Positions 16,860-26,315 are shown, numbered from the stretch's first letter. The stretch: 64,000 bases of DNA from CAZMYM01 sp964620325 (GCA_964620325.1 CAZUIM010000001.1:62001-126000), one strand, 5' to 3'. The notes: generated from the letters alone by a model not told the origin. Numbers and translations are program-made.

Positions 16860-18413
16860 ATGGGGTCTCGTTTCGATGCTGTCATCTTCGATCTCGACGG
16901 GGTGGTGACCCTCACCGCGTCGGTGCATGCGGCCGCGTGGAAGCGGCTGTTCGACGACCTTCTCAAGCGAAGGGCCGACAAGACCGGGGAACCGTTCGTC
17001 CCGTTCGACCTGGAGAAAGACTACCACGCCTACGTCGACGGGAAGCCGCGGATCGAAGGAGTGAAGAGCTTTCTGGCGTCGCGGGGGATCGAGCTTCCCG
17101 AGGGCGCACCGAGCGACGGGCCGGAGGAATCTACGGCCTGGGGCCTAGGAAATCGGAAGAACGGCTACTTTCGAGCGATCCTGGACGAGCGCGGCGTCGA
17201 GGTCGACGAGCGGACGATCGCCTTCATCCGCCGATTGCGCAAGGCCGGGGTGCGGGTTGCCGTCGCCTCGTCGAGCAAGAACTGCGGTCCGATCCTCGAG
17301 CGTGCCGGGCTCTCGGATCTGTTTGAGGCGCGCGTCGACGGGATCGTCTCCGAAGAGATCGGCCTGAAGGGGAAACCGAATCCGGACATCTTTCTCGAGG
17401 CGGCCCGCCGGATCGGAGCGAACGCCGACCGAGCGGTCGTCGTCGAGGATGCGCTCTCGGGGGTGGAAGCCGGCCGCGCGGGCGCATTCGGCTTGGTGAT
17501 CGGGATCGATCGGGTCGGGGCCGGCGCCGCTCTCCGCGAACACGGGGCCGATCTCGTGTTGGAGTCATTCGACGACTCCTCGCTGGAACTGATCGACGCC
17601 TGGTTCGCCAATCGAGCCGACAGGCTCCCGTCGGCCCTCCGCGAGTGGCCGTCCCTGCTCGAAGAGATCGGCGGACGAACGCCGGCGCTCTTCCTCGACT
17701 ACGACGGGACGTTGACCCCGATCGTCAGTCGACCGGAGCTCGCCGTTCTGTCGGACGATGGGCGGGAGACGCTCAAACGGCTCGCGTCGGCCTTCCCGAC
17801 GGCGATCATCAGCGGACGAGGCCGAGACGACGTCCAGGAGCTGGTCGGACTCGACGAACTTGCGTTCGCCGGAAGTCACGGATTCGACATCGTCGGCCCG
17901 GGAGGAGAGTCGGTCGGCCATCGAGTCGCCGAGTGGATCGAGCCCGCGATGACCGAGGCGGTGCGGAGACTCGGAGAGGCGATCGAGGGGATCGACGGTG
18001 CGCTCCTCGAGCCGAAACGGTACTCGGTCGCGGTGCATTTCCGGTTGGTCTCCGGTGAGAATCTGTCGCGCGTCGAGGAGGCAGTCGACTCGATTGTGAG
18101 ATCGGATGATCGTCTGAAGAAGGCGTCGGGAAAGAAGGTGTTCGAGATCCGTCCCAACATCGACTGGGACAAAGGGAAGGCCGTCCTCTACCTCCTCGAG
18201 GCCCTCAAACTGGACGGGCCTGACGTGATCCCCTTCTACATCGGCGACGACGTGACCGACGAGGATGCATTCGCCGTCCTCGAAGACCGCGGACTCGGGA
18301 TTCTCGTCTCGGACGTGCCGCGTCCGACGCAGGCGAGGTACTGGCTGCAGGCTCCATGGGAGGTCTACGCTCTCTTCGGGCGACTCCTCGGCCTGGTGAA
18401 AGGAATGGGATGA
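16860..18413 (+). CDS. Fusion of beta-phosphoglucomutase-type HAD and trehalose-6-phosphate phosphatase
   Basis: 517 residues, AAGGA upstream of the ATG. The N-terminal half (about 1-245) is a HAD with FDLDGVVT, VASSSKN, KGKPNPDIF and VVEDALSGVEAGRAGAFG, as in beta-phosphoglucomutase, which converts beta-glucose 1-phosphate to glucose 6-phosphate. The C-terminal half (about 260-515) is OtsB-like, with FLDYDGTLTPI, IISGRGRDD, GSHGFDIVGP and FYIGDDVTDEDAF; OtsB enzymes dephosphorylate trehalose 6-phosphate. The stop overlaps the GH65 gene start (ATGA). The domain order HAD-OtsB followed by GH65 is the order within mycobacterial OtsB1 (Rv2006), as I remember that protein. With a GH65 phosphorylase making beta-glucose 1-phosphate, the mutase half makes direct metabolic sense. 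No trehalose-6-phosphate synthase is in view. Confidence 0.9.
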   Translation: MGSRFDAVIFDLDGVVTLTASVHAAAWKRLFDDLLKRRADKTGEPFVPFDLEKDYHAYVDGKPRIEGVKSFLASRGIELPEGAPSDGPEESTAWGLGNRKNGYFRAILDERGVEVDERTIAFIRRLRKAGVRVAVASSSKNCGPILERAGLSDLFEARVDGIVSEEIGLKGKPNPDIFLEAARRIGANADRAVVVEDALSGVEAGRAGAFGLVIGIDRVGAGAALREHGADLVLESFDDSSLELIDAWFANRADRLPSALREWPSLLEEIGGRTPALFLDYDGTLTPIVSRPELAVLSDDGRETLKRLASAFPTAIISGRGRDDVQELVGLDELAFAGSHGFDIVGPGGESVGHRVAEWIEPAMTEAVRRLGEAIEGIDGALLEPKRYSVAVHFRLVSGENLSRVEEAVDSIVRSDDRLKKASGKKVFEIRPNIDWDKGKAVLYLLEALKLDGPDVIPFYIGDDVTDEDAFAVLEDRGLGILVSDVPRPTQARYWLQAPWEVYALFGRLLGLVKGMG

Positions 18414-20833
18414 GCGACGGCTGGAGCCTCGTGTACGAGGGGTTCGACCCTCAGGAAGAGGCGCTCCGCGAGGCGCTCTGCACGCTCGGCAACGGGCACT
18501 TCGCGACGCGGGGGGCCGCCGAGGAATCGAGCGCCGATGACGTGCACTACCCGGGAACGTACGTCGCGGGCGGGTACAACCGGTTGGCGAGCGAAGTCGC
18601 GGGTCGGCAGATCGTCAACGAAGATCTCGTCAACTTTCCGAATTGGCTTCCGTTGTCCTTCCGCGCGGAAGGCGGACCGTGGCTCGGAGAACAGGACGTT
18701 ACCCGGACCGACTTCCGTCAGGAACTCGACCTGAAGGAGGGCGTGCTTCACCGCGCGTTCACCGTCCGGGACGGCGACGGTCGGGAGACCCGCGTCTCGT
18801 CGCGGAGGATCGTTCACATGGGGGAGCCGCATCTTGGGGCGATCTCGATGGAGATCGTTCCTCTGAATTGGCGCGGGCGGCTCGAGGTTCGGTCCGGCGT
18901 TGACGGGAGTATCATGAATTGGGGCGTCGCACGGTATCGAGAGTTGCGAGGCGACCACGTCGAGGTTCTCGAAACAGGCGGGTCGGACGATGGGACGGTC
19001 TTTCTCCACGCACGGACGAAGCAGTCGCGGTTGGAGGTCGCGATCTCGGCGAGGACGACCGTCCAATGTGGTGACGAGGTGATCGACGCCGCGACCCGAT
19101 TGCATCGAACCGATGATGCTGTCTCGGCGACGCTCGAGCTCGAGGCCGAAACAGGCCGCGCGATACGCGTCGAGAAGACGATCTCCCTCTGGACGTCGCG
19201 GGATCCAGCGGTCGGAGATCTGATCGAGCAGGCCCTCCTGACGGTCGATCGAGCCCCGGCGTTCGACGAGCTCTTGGCGTCACAACGGGCGGCGTGGGCG
19301 TCGCTCTGGGATCGGTACGATGTGTCGATGGACGTCTCCCGTGAAGCCGATCTGACCCCGCACTCGATCCAGCTGATTCTGCGCCTGCACACGTTTCATC
19401 TTCTCCAGACGACCTCGCCTCACACGATCGGCCTCGACGCGAGCGTTCCGGCGCGGGGCCTTCACGGTGAGGCGTATCGCGGACACATCTTTTGGGACGA
19501 GATGTACGTCCTTCCGTTCTACACCTACCGCGACCCGGACGTGGCCCGATCCATCCTCCTCTATCGGTATTTCAGACTCGATGAGGCGCGGGCGGCCGCG
19601 GCGGCCGAAGGGCTCGAAGGTGCGATGTTCCCGTGGCAGAGCGGCTCGAGCGGTCGTGAGGAGACCCAAGTGATCCACCTCAATCCGCGTTCGGGAAAGT
19701 GGGATCCGGACTACAGCCAGCTGCAGCGTCACGTGAACGCGGCGATCGCGATGAACGTCTGGTCGTACGTTCGGACGACCGGCGACCGCGACTTCGTCGC
19801 TCACTATGGGGCGGAGATCCTCGTCGAGATCGCCCGCTTCTGGGCGAGCATGGCGGCCGAAGGTGAGGACGGTCGATTCGAGATCGTCGGCGTGATGGGC
19901 CCGGACGAGTTCCACGAGGCCTATCCAGGGGCCGATGAGGGCGGCTTGCGGAACAACGCCTACACGAACGTGATGGCCGCTTGGTGCATCGAGCGGGCTC
20001 TCGATGCGCTGGAGCTCCTCGACGCGATGGGGCGCGAGGGCGTCGTCCGTCGAGTCTCCTTGGCCGATGCAGAGATTGACCGTTGGCGGGCCATCGTCCG
20101 CGGGATGAAGATCCCCGTCCTGCCAAACGGGCTGATCGAGCAATTCGAAGGGTATGGAGCTCTCGAGGAGCTCGATTGGGATGCGTACCGCGAGACGTAT
20201 GAGAGCATCGGACGGCTCGACCGGATTCTGAAGGCCGAAGGCGATTCCCCCGATCGCTACAAGCTCTCCAAACAGGCCGACGTCTGCATGCTCTTCTACG
20301 TCCTCGACCGCGACGAGCTCGCCGACCTGCTCGGTCGCGCCGGGTATGAGCTGACCGAGGAGAAGGTGCGTCGGACGATCGACTACTACCGACGCCGAAC
20401 GTCGCACGGATCGACGTTGAGCCATCTCGTCTTCGGAGCGGTTCTCGACACGGTCGACCGCACCGCCGGTCGGGATCACTTCATCGAGGCGGTCCGGAGC
20501 GATGTCGACGACATTCAGGGGGGGACGACGCCGGAGGGGATCCACACGGCGGTGATGGCAGGGACGGTTCGACACGTGATCGAGCGGTTCGCCGGCGTTC
20601 GAGTGACCGCCGAGTGCGTGTCAATCTCTCCGAGCCTCCCCGAAGGCGTACGCAGTGTTCGGTTCGTCGTCCGATGGCGCGGCGCTCCGGTGTCGATCGA
20701 GGCCGATTCCCACCAGATCCGGATCGAGGTGCCGGACGGAGCTCCCGTCAGTGTGCCGGTCGATATCAACGGCATTGCGGGGCAGGCGGAACCGGGGAAT
20801 CTGCTCGCCGTCGAGTACGCGGAGAGGCCTTAG
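18410..20833 (+). CDS. GH65 disaccharide phosphorylase (trehalose/kojibiose/maltose phosphorylase family)
   Basis: 807 residues from the ATG at 18410, overlapping the fusion-protein stop (ATGA). GH65 phosphorylases split an alpha-linked disaccharide with phosphate to give beta-glucose 1-phosphate. An N-terminal beta-sandwich (about 1-260) contains TLGNGHFATRG and YPGTYVAGGYNRL. A linker precedes the (alpha/alpha)6 barrel (about 310-720), with RGLHGEAYRGHIFWDEMY and VMGPDEFHE, where Glu500 is the expected general acid. A C-terminal beta domain follows. KLSKQADVC and RTSHGSTLS form the phosphate-binding region of the family. Family members differ in linkage specificity; trehalose is plausible given the OtsB neighbour, but this is inference. 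It is the last gene of the alpha-glucoside operon, and its product feeds the mutase domain encoded just upstream. Confidence 0.9.
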   Translation: MSDGWSLVYEGFDPQEEALREALCTLGNGHFATRGAAEESSADDVHYPGTYVAGGYNRLASEVAGRQIVNEDLVNFPNWLPLSFRAEGGPWLGEQDVTRTDFRQELDLKEGVLHRAFTVRDGDGRETRVSSRRIVHMGEPHLGAISMEIVPLNWRGRLEVRSGVDGSIMNWGVARYRELRGDHVEVLETGGSDDGTVFLHARTKQSRLEVAISARTTVQCGDEVIDAATRLHRTDDAVSATLELEAETGRAIRVEKTISLWTSRDPAVGDLIEQALLTVDRAPAFDELLASQRAAWASLWDRYDVSMDVSREADLTPHSIQLILRLHTFHLLQTTSPHTIGLDASVPARGLHGEAYRGHIFWDEMYVLPFYTYRDPDVARSILLYRYFRLDEARAAAAAEGLEGAMFPWQSGSSGREETQVIHLNPRSGKWDPDYSQLQRHVNAAIAMNVWSYVRTTGDRDFVAHYGAEILVEIARFWASMAAEGEDGRFEIVGVMGPDEFHEAYPGADEGGLRNNAYTNVMAAWCIERALDALELLDAMGREGVVRRVSLADAEIDRWRAIVRGMKIPVLPNGLIEQFEGYGALEELDWDAYRETYESIGRLDRILKAEGDSPDRYKLSKQADVCMLFYVLDRDELADLLGRAGYELTEEKVRRTIDYYRRRTSHGSTLSHLVFGAVLDTVDRTAGRDHFIEAVRSDVDDIQGGTTPEGIHTAVMAGTVRHVIERFAGVRVTAECVSISPSLPEGVRSVRFVVRWRGAPVSIEADSHQIRIEVPDGAPVSVPVDINGIAGQAEPGNLLAVEYAERP

Positions 20834-20882
20834 CCTCGGTGAGGCCGTGGCTCCCGACGGTCTCGTCAGGCGGCATTCGATT

Positions 20883-21284
20883 CTAGAGATTCAATGCATC
20901 GAGGATGATCCGGACGATCAACAGAACCCAGCCGACGATGATTCCGATCCAGATGATCCTGCGAGCGAAGTCGAGCAGACCGAACAGCAGAAGGATCAGG
21001 GTGATGAAGGTCAGGTAGCCGATCGGCTTCTCGAGCGTGTCCGAGACCCGTCCTTGGCCGGTGTCGGGATCCTCGCCTGCGATCAGGTTGAGCACGTAGA
21101 CGACACCCTCTCCGAGATAGGTCGCCGCCGTGTCGACGAACGTCAAGATCTGGTCGATCGCCGTCTCCCCCGACGTTCGAACGTCCTCCGGAACGGCCGG
21201 CTGATTCTGAGCCGAGACGCCGATTCCAGTTCCACAGAGGAACAGAATCAGACCGATCGATGCGATTTGCCTGCGTACGCTCAT
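20883..21284 (-). CDS. Small secreted/membrane protein of unknown function
   Basis: 133 residues. Residues 1-25 form a signal peptide (MSVRRQIASIGLILFLC, then GVSAQ). After a polar region there is one amphipathic or hydrophobic helix (about 57-68, GEGVVYVLNLIAG). Two strong membrane helices near the end (about 88-103 and 109-128: ITLILLLFGLLDFARR, IWIGIIVGWVLLIVRII) are split by a short basic turn. I do not recognise a family. It converges on the GH65 gene with 49 bp between and is separated by 278 bp from the divergent amidohydrolase gene, so it appears to be a single-gene unit. The coding call rests on its credible topology and a GAGTCGAAGGGG purine-rich site before the ATG. Confidence 0.7.
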   Translation of the reverse strand: MSVRRQIASIGLILFLCGTGIGVSAQNQPAVPEDVRTSGETAIDQILTFVDTAATYLGEGVVYVLNLIAGEDPDTGQGRVSDTLEKPIGYLTFITLILLLFGLLDFARRIIWIGIIVGWVLLIVRIILDALNL

Positions 21285-21562
21285 GGGCCCCCCTTCGACT
21301 CACCGAGAAACACTCTACCACACGCCGGGCCGCCCGTCCTAGGGACATGGACGACGTTGAAGGTGCCCGTTGACGTCGGCCTGGGCGTGCGCCGTGTCCG
21401 TGCGGAGCGACCGTGTGCGCCGATCGTGGGTCTGCTGTAGTCTTGAACAAAGCGCAGCGCCGAGGCTACGTCGCCGCGGTTCGACGGGGAGTGCGATCGG
21501 GTCGACCTCCCCGCTGGCTTCGAGTTGTGTGAAGATCGGCAAACGCGCCGGAGGAGAGGTAG

Positions 21563-22810
21563 ATGATCGCAATACGAGGTGGGACGCTGCTGACGCCCGA
21601 TGTTCGGATCGAGGAGGGGCGAGTGCTGGTCGAGGACGGCAAGATCACAAGTGTCGGAGACGACGTCGAGATTCCCGAGGGAGCGGAGATCATCGACGCG
21701 GCCGGGAAGTTCATCTTGCCCGGCCTGATCGAGCCTCACTGCCACGTGGCGCTCTTCGCCGACGGGATCGATTCGCGCTTCTACGATGGGAACGAGATGA
21801 CCGACCCGGCGACGCCGCAGATGCGCGCTCTCGACGCGATTCATCCGGAGGATCTCGCGTTCGCCGACATGCGGGCCTCGGGGATCACGACGATCAACAT
21901 CAGTCCCGGGAGTGCGAACGTCATCGGAGGACAGACCGCGATCGTCAAGACGGCCGGGCGGACGGTCGACGAGATGCTCGTCCTGGCGCCCGGCGCGATG
22001 AAGATTGCCCTCGGCGAGAATCCGAAACGGGTCTACGGAGAGCAGAAGAAGCTGCCGTCGACGCGGATGGGAAACGCGGCCGTCCTTCGCGAGTGGCTCA
22101 CGAAGGCGAGATTGTACGCGGAGAAGCGATCCCGCCACCGTGAGAAGGTCGAGGCAGCGTCCGGGGAGGAGAGGGCCTCCCGGCCGGATCCGTTCGAGGT
22201 CGATGTTCGACTGGAGGCGCTCGCCCCGGTCGTCGAAGGTGATCTCCGTGTGCACATCCACGCGCATCGTGCGGATGATATCGTGACGGCGATTCGGATC
22301 GCAGAGGAGTTCGAACTCGACTACGTCCTGATCCACGCGACGGAGGGGTACAAGGTGGCCGATCTGATCGCTTCGAAGGGGGCTCCCTGCATTGTGGGAC
22401 CGATTCTCTTCTCGCGCTCGAAGCTGGAATTGGTTGGGATGACCCCGGCGAATGCGGGGGCTCTGTCGAACGTCGGCGCGAAGGTTGCGATTCAGACGGA
22501 CGAGGGGTCGGCGGCACGGTATCTGACGGTGAACGCGGCGATCTGCGTTCGCGAGGGGATGCGGTCCGACGATGCCCTACGGGCGATCACGCTGACGGCG
22601 GCCGAGATTCTCGGGATCGACGATCGAATCGGGTCGCTCGAACCGGGGAAGGATGCGGACATCGTGATTCTGACGGCCCACCCGCTCGACGTGGCCAACG
22701 CACGGGTCGATCGCGTCCTGATCGAGGGGAACGTCATCTACGATCGGTCCGAGTCAGTGTCGTCAGCAGATCGAAGAGACCGGGCGCCGAGGCTGAGTTC
22801 CACGGAGTGA
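21563..22810 (+). CDS. Amidohydrolase, imidazolonepropionase-related (COG1228-like)
   Basis: 415 residues with GGAGGAGAGGT before the ATG. A metal-dependent hydrolase of the TIM-barrel amidohydrolase superfamily. Metal-ligand positions are visible: HxH as His59 and His61 in LIEPHCHVALF, a central HIHAHRADD, HATEGYK, and the late Asp in IQTDEGSAARY. The small beta domain is split between the N-terminus and the C-terminal DADIVILTAHPLD. The segment NVIGGQTAIVKTAG is typical of a subgroup annotated only as amidohydrolase. Substrate unknown; cyclic amides or dipeptides are possible. It ends where an alternative GTG start for the AOR gene overlaps (GTGA), and AOR follows on the same strand, so the two are probably co-transcribed. 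Confidence 0.85.
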   Translation: MIAIRGGTLLTPDVRIEEGRVLVEDGKITSVGDDVEIPEGAEIIDAAGKFILPGLIEPHCHVALFADGIDSRFYDGNEMTDPATPQMRALDAIHPEDLAFADMRASGITTINISPGSANVIGGQTAIVKTAGRTVDEMLVLAPGAMKIALGENPKRVYGEQKKLPSTRMGNAAVLREWLTKARLYAEKRSRHREKVEAASGEERASRPDPFEVDVRLEALAPVVEGDLRVHIHAHRADDIVTAIRIAEEFELDYVLIHATEGYKVADLIASKGAPCIVGPILFSRSKLELVGMTPANAGALSNVGAKVAIQTDEGSAARYLTVNAAICVREGMRSDDALRAITLTAAEILGIDDRIGSLEPGKDADIVILTAHPLDVANARVDRVLIEGNVIYDRSESVSSADRRDRAPRLSSTE

Positions 22811-22875
22811 GCCGCGTGGAGACGCGCTCTCGTCCGAAAGCGGGGCGGGGTTGCTCATCGAAAGGAGACGCGGAC

Positions 22876-24768
22876 GTGGAGGAACTGACCAAAGGCTACT
22901 GCGGGAGGATTCTCACCGTAGACCTGACGACCGGGGAGACGACGGTCGAGACGCTCGACGAGAGTCACTATCGGATGTACCTAGGCGGATGGGGGTTCGT
23001 CGCGTACGAGCTTCTCAAGCGAGCGCCGAGGGGCGTCGACCCGTTCGCGCCTGAGAACCCGCTCATCTTTGCTGCCGGTGTCGCGTCCGGCACGTCGATC
23101 CCCGGCAGCGGTCGTCATGCCGTCGGAGCGAAGTCTCCGTTGACCGGTGGATTCGGAGAAGCCGACGTCGGGGGGTTCTGGGGGGCAGAGCTGAAGCGAG
23201 CCGGCTTCGACGGGATTGTGGTCAACGGCCGATCGGAAGGGCCCGTCTACCTGTGGATTCACGATGGGGACGTTGAGATCCTCGACGCTTCGCATCTGTG
23301 GGGGAAGGAGACGGGCGTCGTCCAAGAGACGATCCGATCGGACCACGGCGACGAGAAGATTCGCGTGATCCAATGCGGCATCGCCGGCGAGAAGCTAGTT
23401 CGGTTCGCGTGTCTCATGAGTGACGTGAGTCGAGCGGCGGGACGAACGGGACTCGGAGCGGTGATGGGGTCGAAGAAGCTTCGCGGCATCGCTGTTCGAG
23501 GGTCCGCGAGCGTGGAGGTGGCCGATCCCGAGGGCGTGAAAGGGGTCATCGACCACGTGATCGGTCTTCGCGAGGAGTGGGCCGGTCTTCACGAACACGG
23601 AACCGGAGGAGGGATCCTCTGGATGGACGAGGTCGGGCGACTTCCGACTCGCAACTTTCAGGAGGGGAAGTTCGAGGGGGCGAAGAAGATCGCCGGGACG
23701 ACGATGACTGAGCGGTTCCTCGTCGATCGTGACACCTGCCATGCTTGCCCGATCGCGTGCAAGCGTGTAGTGAAGTCTGACGGCGAGTACACGGTCGACC
23801 CGGCCTACGGCGGGCCCGAGTACGAAACCCTCGCGTCGCTCGGCTCGACCTGCGGCGTCGACAATCTCGAGGCGATCATGTACGCCAATCAGCTCTGTAA
23901 CGCCTACGGTCTCGACACGATCTCGACCGGAGTGACGATCGCCTGGGTGATGGAATGCTTCGGACGCGGGCTTCTGACGACCGAAGAGACCGGGGGGCTC
24001 GACGTTCGCTTCGGCGATCACGCCGGAATGACGCGACTCGTCGAGATGATCGCTCGACGTGACGGGTTCGGCGATCTTCTCGCCGAAGGGTCGCTTCGGG
24101 CGGCACGGGCCGTCGGGCGTGGGACGGAACGCTACGCCGTCCAGGCGAAGGGGCAGGAGTTCCCGATGCACGATCCGCGATGGCAGTTCGGACTCGGGAT
24201 CGGCTATGCGACCTCGCCGACCGGCGCCGATCACATGCACAATTTCCACGACTCCATCGTAGAAGCGCAAGCCGGGGCCGATCGGATGAGGCCGCTCGGG
24301 ATCTTCACCGAGCCGCTGGAGCGGATGACGCTGCCACCGGTCAAGGCGGTCCTAGCCGCGACCGTCATCCGGATGAAGGCGATGAACAACTGCGTCGGGC
24401 TCTGCATGTTCCTACCGTACAGCCTCTCCAACTTCCGCGAGATCGTCGCCGCGGTCACCGGGTGGGACGTCAGCGATCTCGAACTGCTGCGGGTCGGAGA
24501 GCGGGCGATGGCCTTGGCGCGGTTGTACAACGCGCGCGAAGGTCTGTCGGCGGCAGATGACACACACCACCCGCGGTTTACGGAGCCGCTGATGCTGGCC
24601 GGTGAGGCTGGCGCGTCGATTCCGGAGTCGAAGATGCGCGAGGCGGTCGATCTGTACTGCGACCTGCAAGGATGGGACAAGCAGTCTGGGGCGCCGACGC
24701 GGGCGAAGCTGCAAGCTCTGAGTCTCGGTTGGGCGATTGAGCTGCTCGACGAGATCGATCCAGGATGA
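22876..24768 (+). CDS. aor: Tungsten-containing aldehyde:ferredoxin oxidoreductase
   Basis: 630 residues from the GTG at 22876, preceded by AAAGGAG. This start gives MEELTKGYCGRILTVDLTTG, the usual AOR beginning. It also places the [4Fe-4S] ligands at Cys288, Cys291, Cys295 (CHACPIAC) and Cys506, close to the Cys288/291/295/494 I recall for the Pyrococcus enzyme. An upstream GTG at 22807 would add 23 unconserved residues. AORs oxidise aldehydes to carboxylic acids with ferredoxin, or reduce acids in reverse, using a tungstopterin cofactor in the cytoplasm. Other motifs: GGFGEADVGGFWGAELKRAG and FPMHDPRWQFGLGIGYATSP. In this setting it could interconvert acetate and acetaldehyde or detoxify aldehydes. 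No cofactor-synthesis genes are nearby. Confidence 0.93.
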   Translation: MEELTKGYCGRILTVDLTTGETTVETLDESHYRMYLGGWGFVAYELLKRAPRGVDPFAPENPLIFAAGVASGTSIPGSGRHAVGAKSPLTGGFGEADVGGFWGAELKRAGFDGIVVNGRSEGPVYLWIHDGDVEILDASHLWGKETGVVQETIRSDHGDEKIRVIQCGIAGEKLVRFACLMSDVSRAAGRTGLGAVMGSKKLRGIAVRGSASVEVADPEGVKGVIDHVIGLREEWAGLHEHGTGGGILWMDEVGRLPTRNFQEGKFEGAKKIAGTTMTERFLVDRDTCHACPIACKRVVKSDGEYTVDPAYGGPEYETLASLGSTCGVDNLEAIMYANQLCNAYGLDTISTGVTIAWVMECFGRGLLTTEETGGLDVRFGDHAGMTRLVEMIARRDGFGDLLAEGSLRAARAVGRGTERYAVQAKGQEFPMHDPRWQFGLGIGYATSPTGADHMHNFHDSIVEAQAGADRMRPLGIFTEPLERMTLPPVKAVLAATVIRMKAMNNCVGLCMFLPYSLSNFREIVAAVTGWDVSDLELLRVGERAMALARLYNAREGLSAADDTHHPRFTEPLMLAGEAGASIPESKMREAVDLYCDLQGWDKQSGAPTRAKLQALSLGWAIELLDEIDPG

Positions 24769-24816
24769 GCTCCATTCAGGTCCGGCGTTCGGCGGACTCC
24801 TTGCAGGAAGTGACGA

Positions 24817-25767
24817 TCATCGCGGCGGGAAGAAGCCGTCCAGGTCGGCGTTTCCGCCGCTGAGGATCACGCCGACGCGCCGCCCTGCGACGTCGATTGC
24901 GCCGGAGAGGAGCGGAGCGACGGCGACGGCGCTCGACGGCTCGACCACGAGTTTCATCCGCTCCCAGACGAACTGCATTGCTGGGAGAATCTCCGCTTCC
25001 GGAACGACGAGGATCCGGTCGACGAGCCTGCGGATGATCTCGAATGTGTTCTCTCCGAGCGGCGTTCGCAGGCCGTCGGCGATCGTGTGGGGGACGAAGT
25101 CGACGATCCGTCGTCCCGCGCGAAGGGAGCGGGCGGCGTCGTCGGCGCCCGACGGCTCGCAACCGATCACGCGAATCTGACGGAGGAGGTGCTTGGCGGC
25201 GACGAGGGTTCCCGAGAGGAGGCCGCCTCCTCCGACCGGGGCGAAGAGGAGATCGATCGGGCCGATCTCCTCGATCAATTCCCATGCGGCGGTCCCTTGG
25301 CCGGCGATGACGCGGAGATCATCGTGCGGATGTACGAAAGTGGCACCGGTCGCCGCCCCGACGCGGGCGGCCGTCGTTCGTCGCCCCTCCTCGGTTGGCG
25401 GACAGAAGGTGACGGTAGCGCCGTATCCTCGGGTCGCGGCGATCTTGGCCCGGCTCGAGTCCTCCGGCATGACGATGTGTGCGGGAATCCCGCGGAACCT
25501 CGCGGCGAGGGCGAGAGCCTGCGCGTGGTTCCCGCTCGAGTGTGCGTAGACACCGCGTGCCCTGTCCCGCGCCGAGAGCGCCGCGACGGCGTTCGTTGCG
25601 CCGCGGAACTTGAACGACCCGGTTCGTTGCAGGTTCTCGCATTTGAAGAAGACACGTCCGCCGCAGAGATCGTCGATCGTCGATGACCGATGAATCGGGG
25701 TTCGATGGACGAATGGGGCGAGGGTCGCGCGAGCGGCCTCGATCTTCTCCCACCCGAGGACGGTCAT
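24817..25767 (-). CDS. Threonine/serine ammonia-lyase (PLP fold II, no ACT domain)
   Basis: 316 residues. Converts threonine to 2-oxobutanoate, or serine to pyruvate, with ammonia release. The PLP lysine is Lys53 in TGSFKFRGATN, the substrate loop is SSGNHAQALA, the phosphate-binding glycine loop is VGGGGLLSG, and the cofactor-nitrogen residue lies in SGGNADL near the end. At 316 residues it lacks the C-terminal ACT domain of biosynthetic IlvA, so it resembles catabolic TdcB or serine racemase-like proteins. The start overlaps the orn stop by 4 bp (ATGA). The 2-oxoacid product could feed the ferredoxin-linked oxidoreductase at the end of the window, which is inference. Confidence 0.88.
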   Translation of the reverse strand: MTVLGWEKIEAARATLAPFVHRTPIHRSSTIDDLCGGRVFFKCENLQRTGSFKFRGATNAVAALSARDRARGVYAHSSGNHAQALALAARFRGIPAHIVMPEDSSRAKIAATRGYGATVTFCPPTEEGRRTTAARVGAATGATFVHPHDDLRVIAGQGTAAWELIEEIGPIDLLFAPVGGGGLLSGTLVAAKHLLRQIRVIGCEPSGADDAARSLRAGRRIVDFVPHTIADGLRTPLGENTFEIIRRLVDRILVVPEAEILPAMQFVWERMKLVVEPSSAVAVAPLLSGAIDVAGRRVGVILSGGNADLDGFFPPR

Positions 25768-26315
25768 GTCTTCTCTCGGAAGAAACTCAGCCGGTAGTGT
25801 CGCAGTTCCCCGATCGATTCCCGGATGTCATCGAGCGCCCGATGTTTCGAATCCTTGTCGATTCCGGTGACGAGATCCGGATGCCAGCGACGAGCGAGTT
25901 CCTTCACCGAGCTGACATCGACGTTTCGGTAGTTGAGATAGGCGTTCAGCCTCGGCATGTGGTGGAGGATGAAACGTCGATCGAACCCGATCGAGCTTCC
26001 GCACAGAGGCGGCTTCCCCTTCAGACAGTGCTCCCGCACGAAGGCGAGGGTTCGCTCCTCTGCGTCGGCGAGGCTGACCTTCGACGCCCGCGAAGCTTCG
26101 GTGAGGCCGGACGCGCCGTGCTGACGGACGCACCATGGATCCATCCGACGGAGCACGTCGTCCGGTTGTCGGATGACGAGATCGGGTCCCTCAGCGACGA
26201 CCTCGAGGTTCTTGTCCGTGACGATCGTCGCGATCTCCAGGATCTCGGAGGTCCGGTCGTCGATCCCCGTCGTTTCGAGATCGAGCCAGACGAGAGCGAA
26301 CGGATCCTTTGCCAT
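25764..26315 (-). CDS. orn: Oligoribonuclease
   Basis: 183 residues. A DEDDh 3'-5' exonuclease that finishes RNA decay and clears pGpG by degrading di- to pentanucleotides. First metal motif is LVWLDLETTGID (Asp12, Glu14). The centre has GSSIGFDRRFI with the next acidic ligand, and the end has HRALDDIRESIGELRHYR with the catalytic His and Asp. NYRNVDVSSVKELARRW is characteristic of Orn. Normal length is 180-185. It overlaps the dehydratase gene by 4 bp. Presence of Orn is often linked to c-di-GMP turnover, but no diguanylate cyclase is in this window. Confidence 0.95.
   Translation of the reverse strand: MAKDPFALVWLDLETTGIDDRTSEILEIATIVTDKNLEVVAEGPDLVIRQPDDVLRRMDPWCVRQHGASGLTEASRASKVSLADAEERTLAFVREHCLKGKPPLCGSSIGFDRRFILHHMPRLNAYLNYRNVDVSSVKELARRWHPDLVTGIDKDSKHRALDDIRESIGELRHYRLSFFREKT

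Noticed and set aside
20834..20882. Intrinsic terminator after the GH65 gene
   Set aside because: A short GCCTC/GAGGC hairpin exists but has only five pairs and no U-tract.
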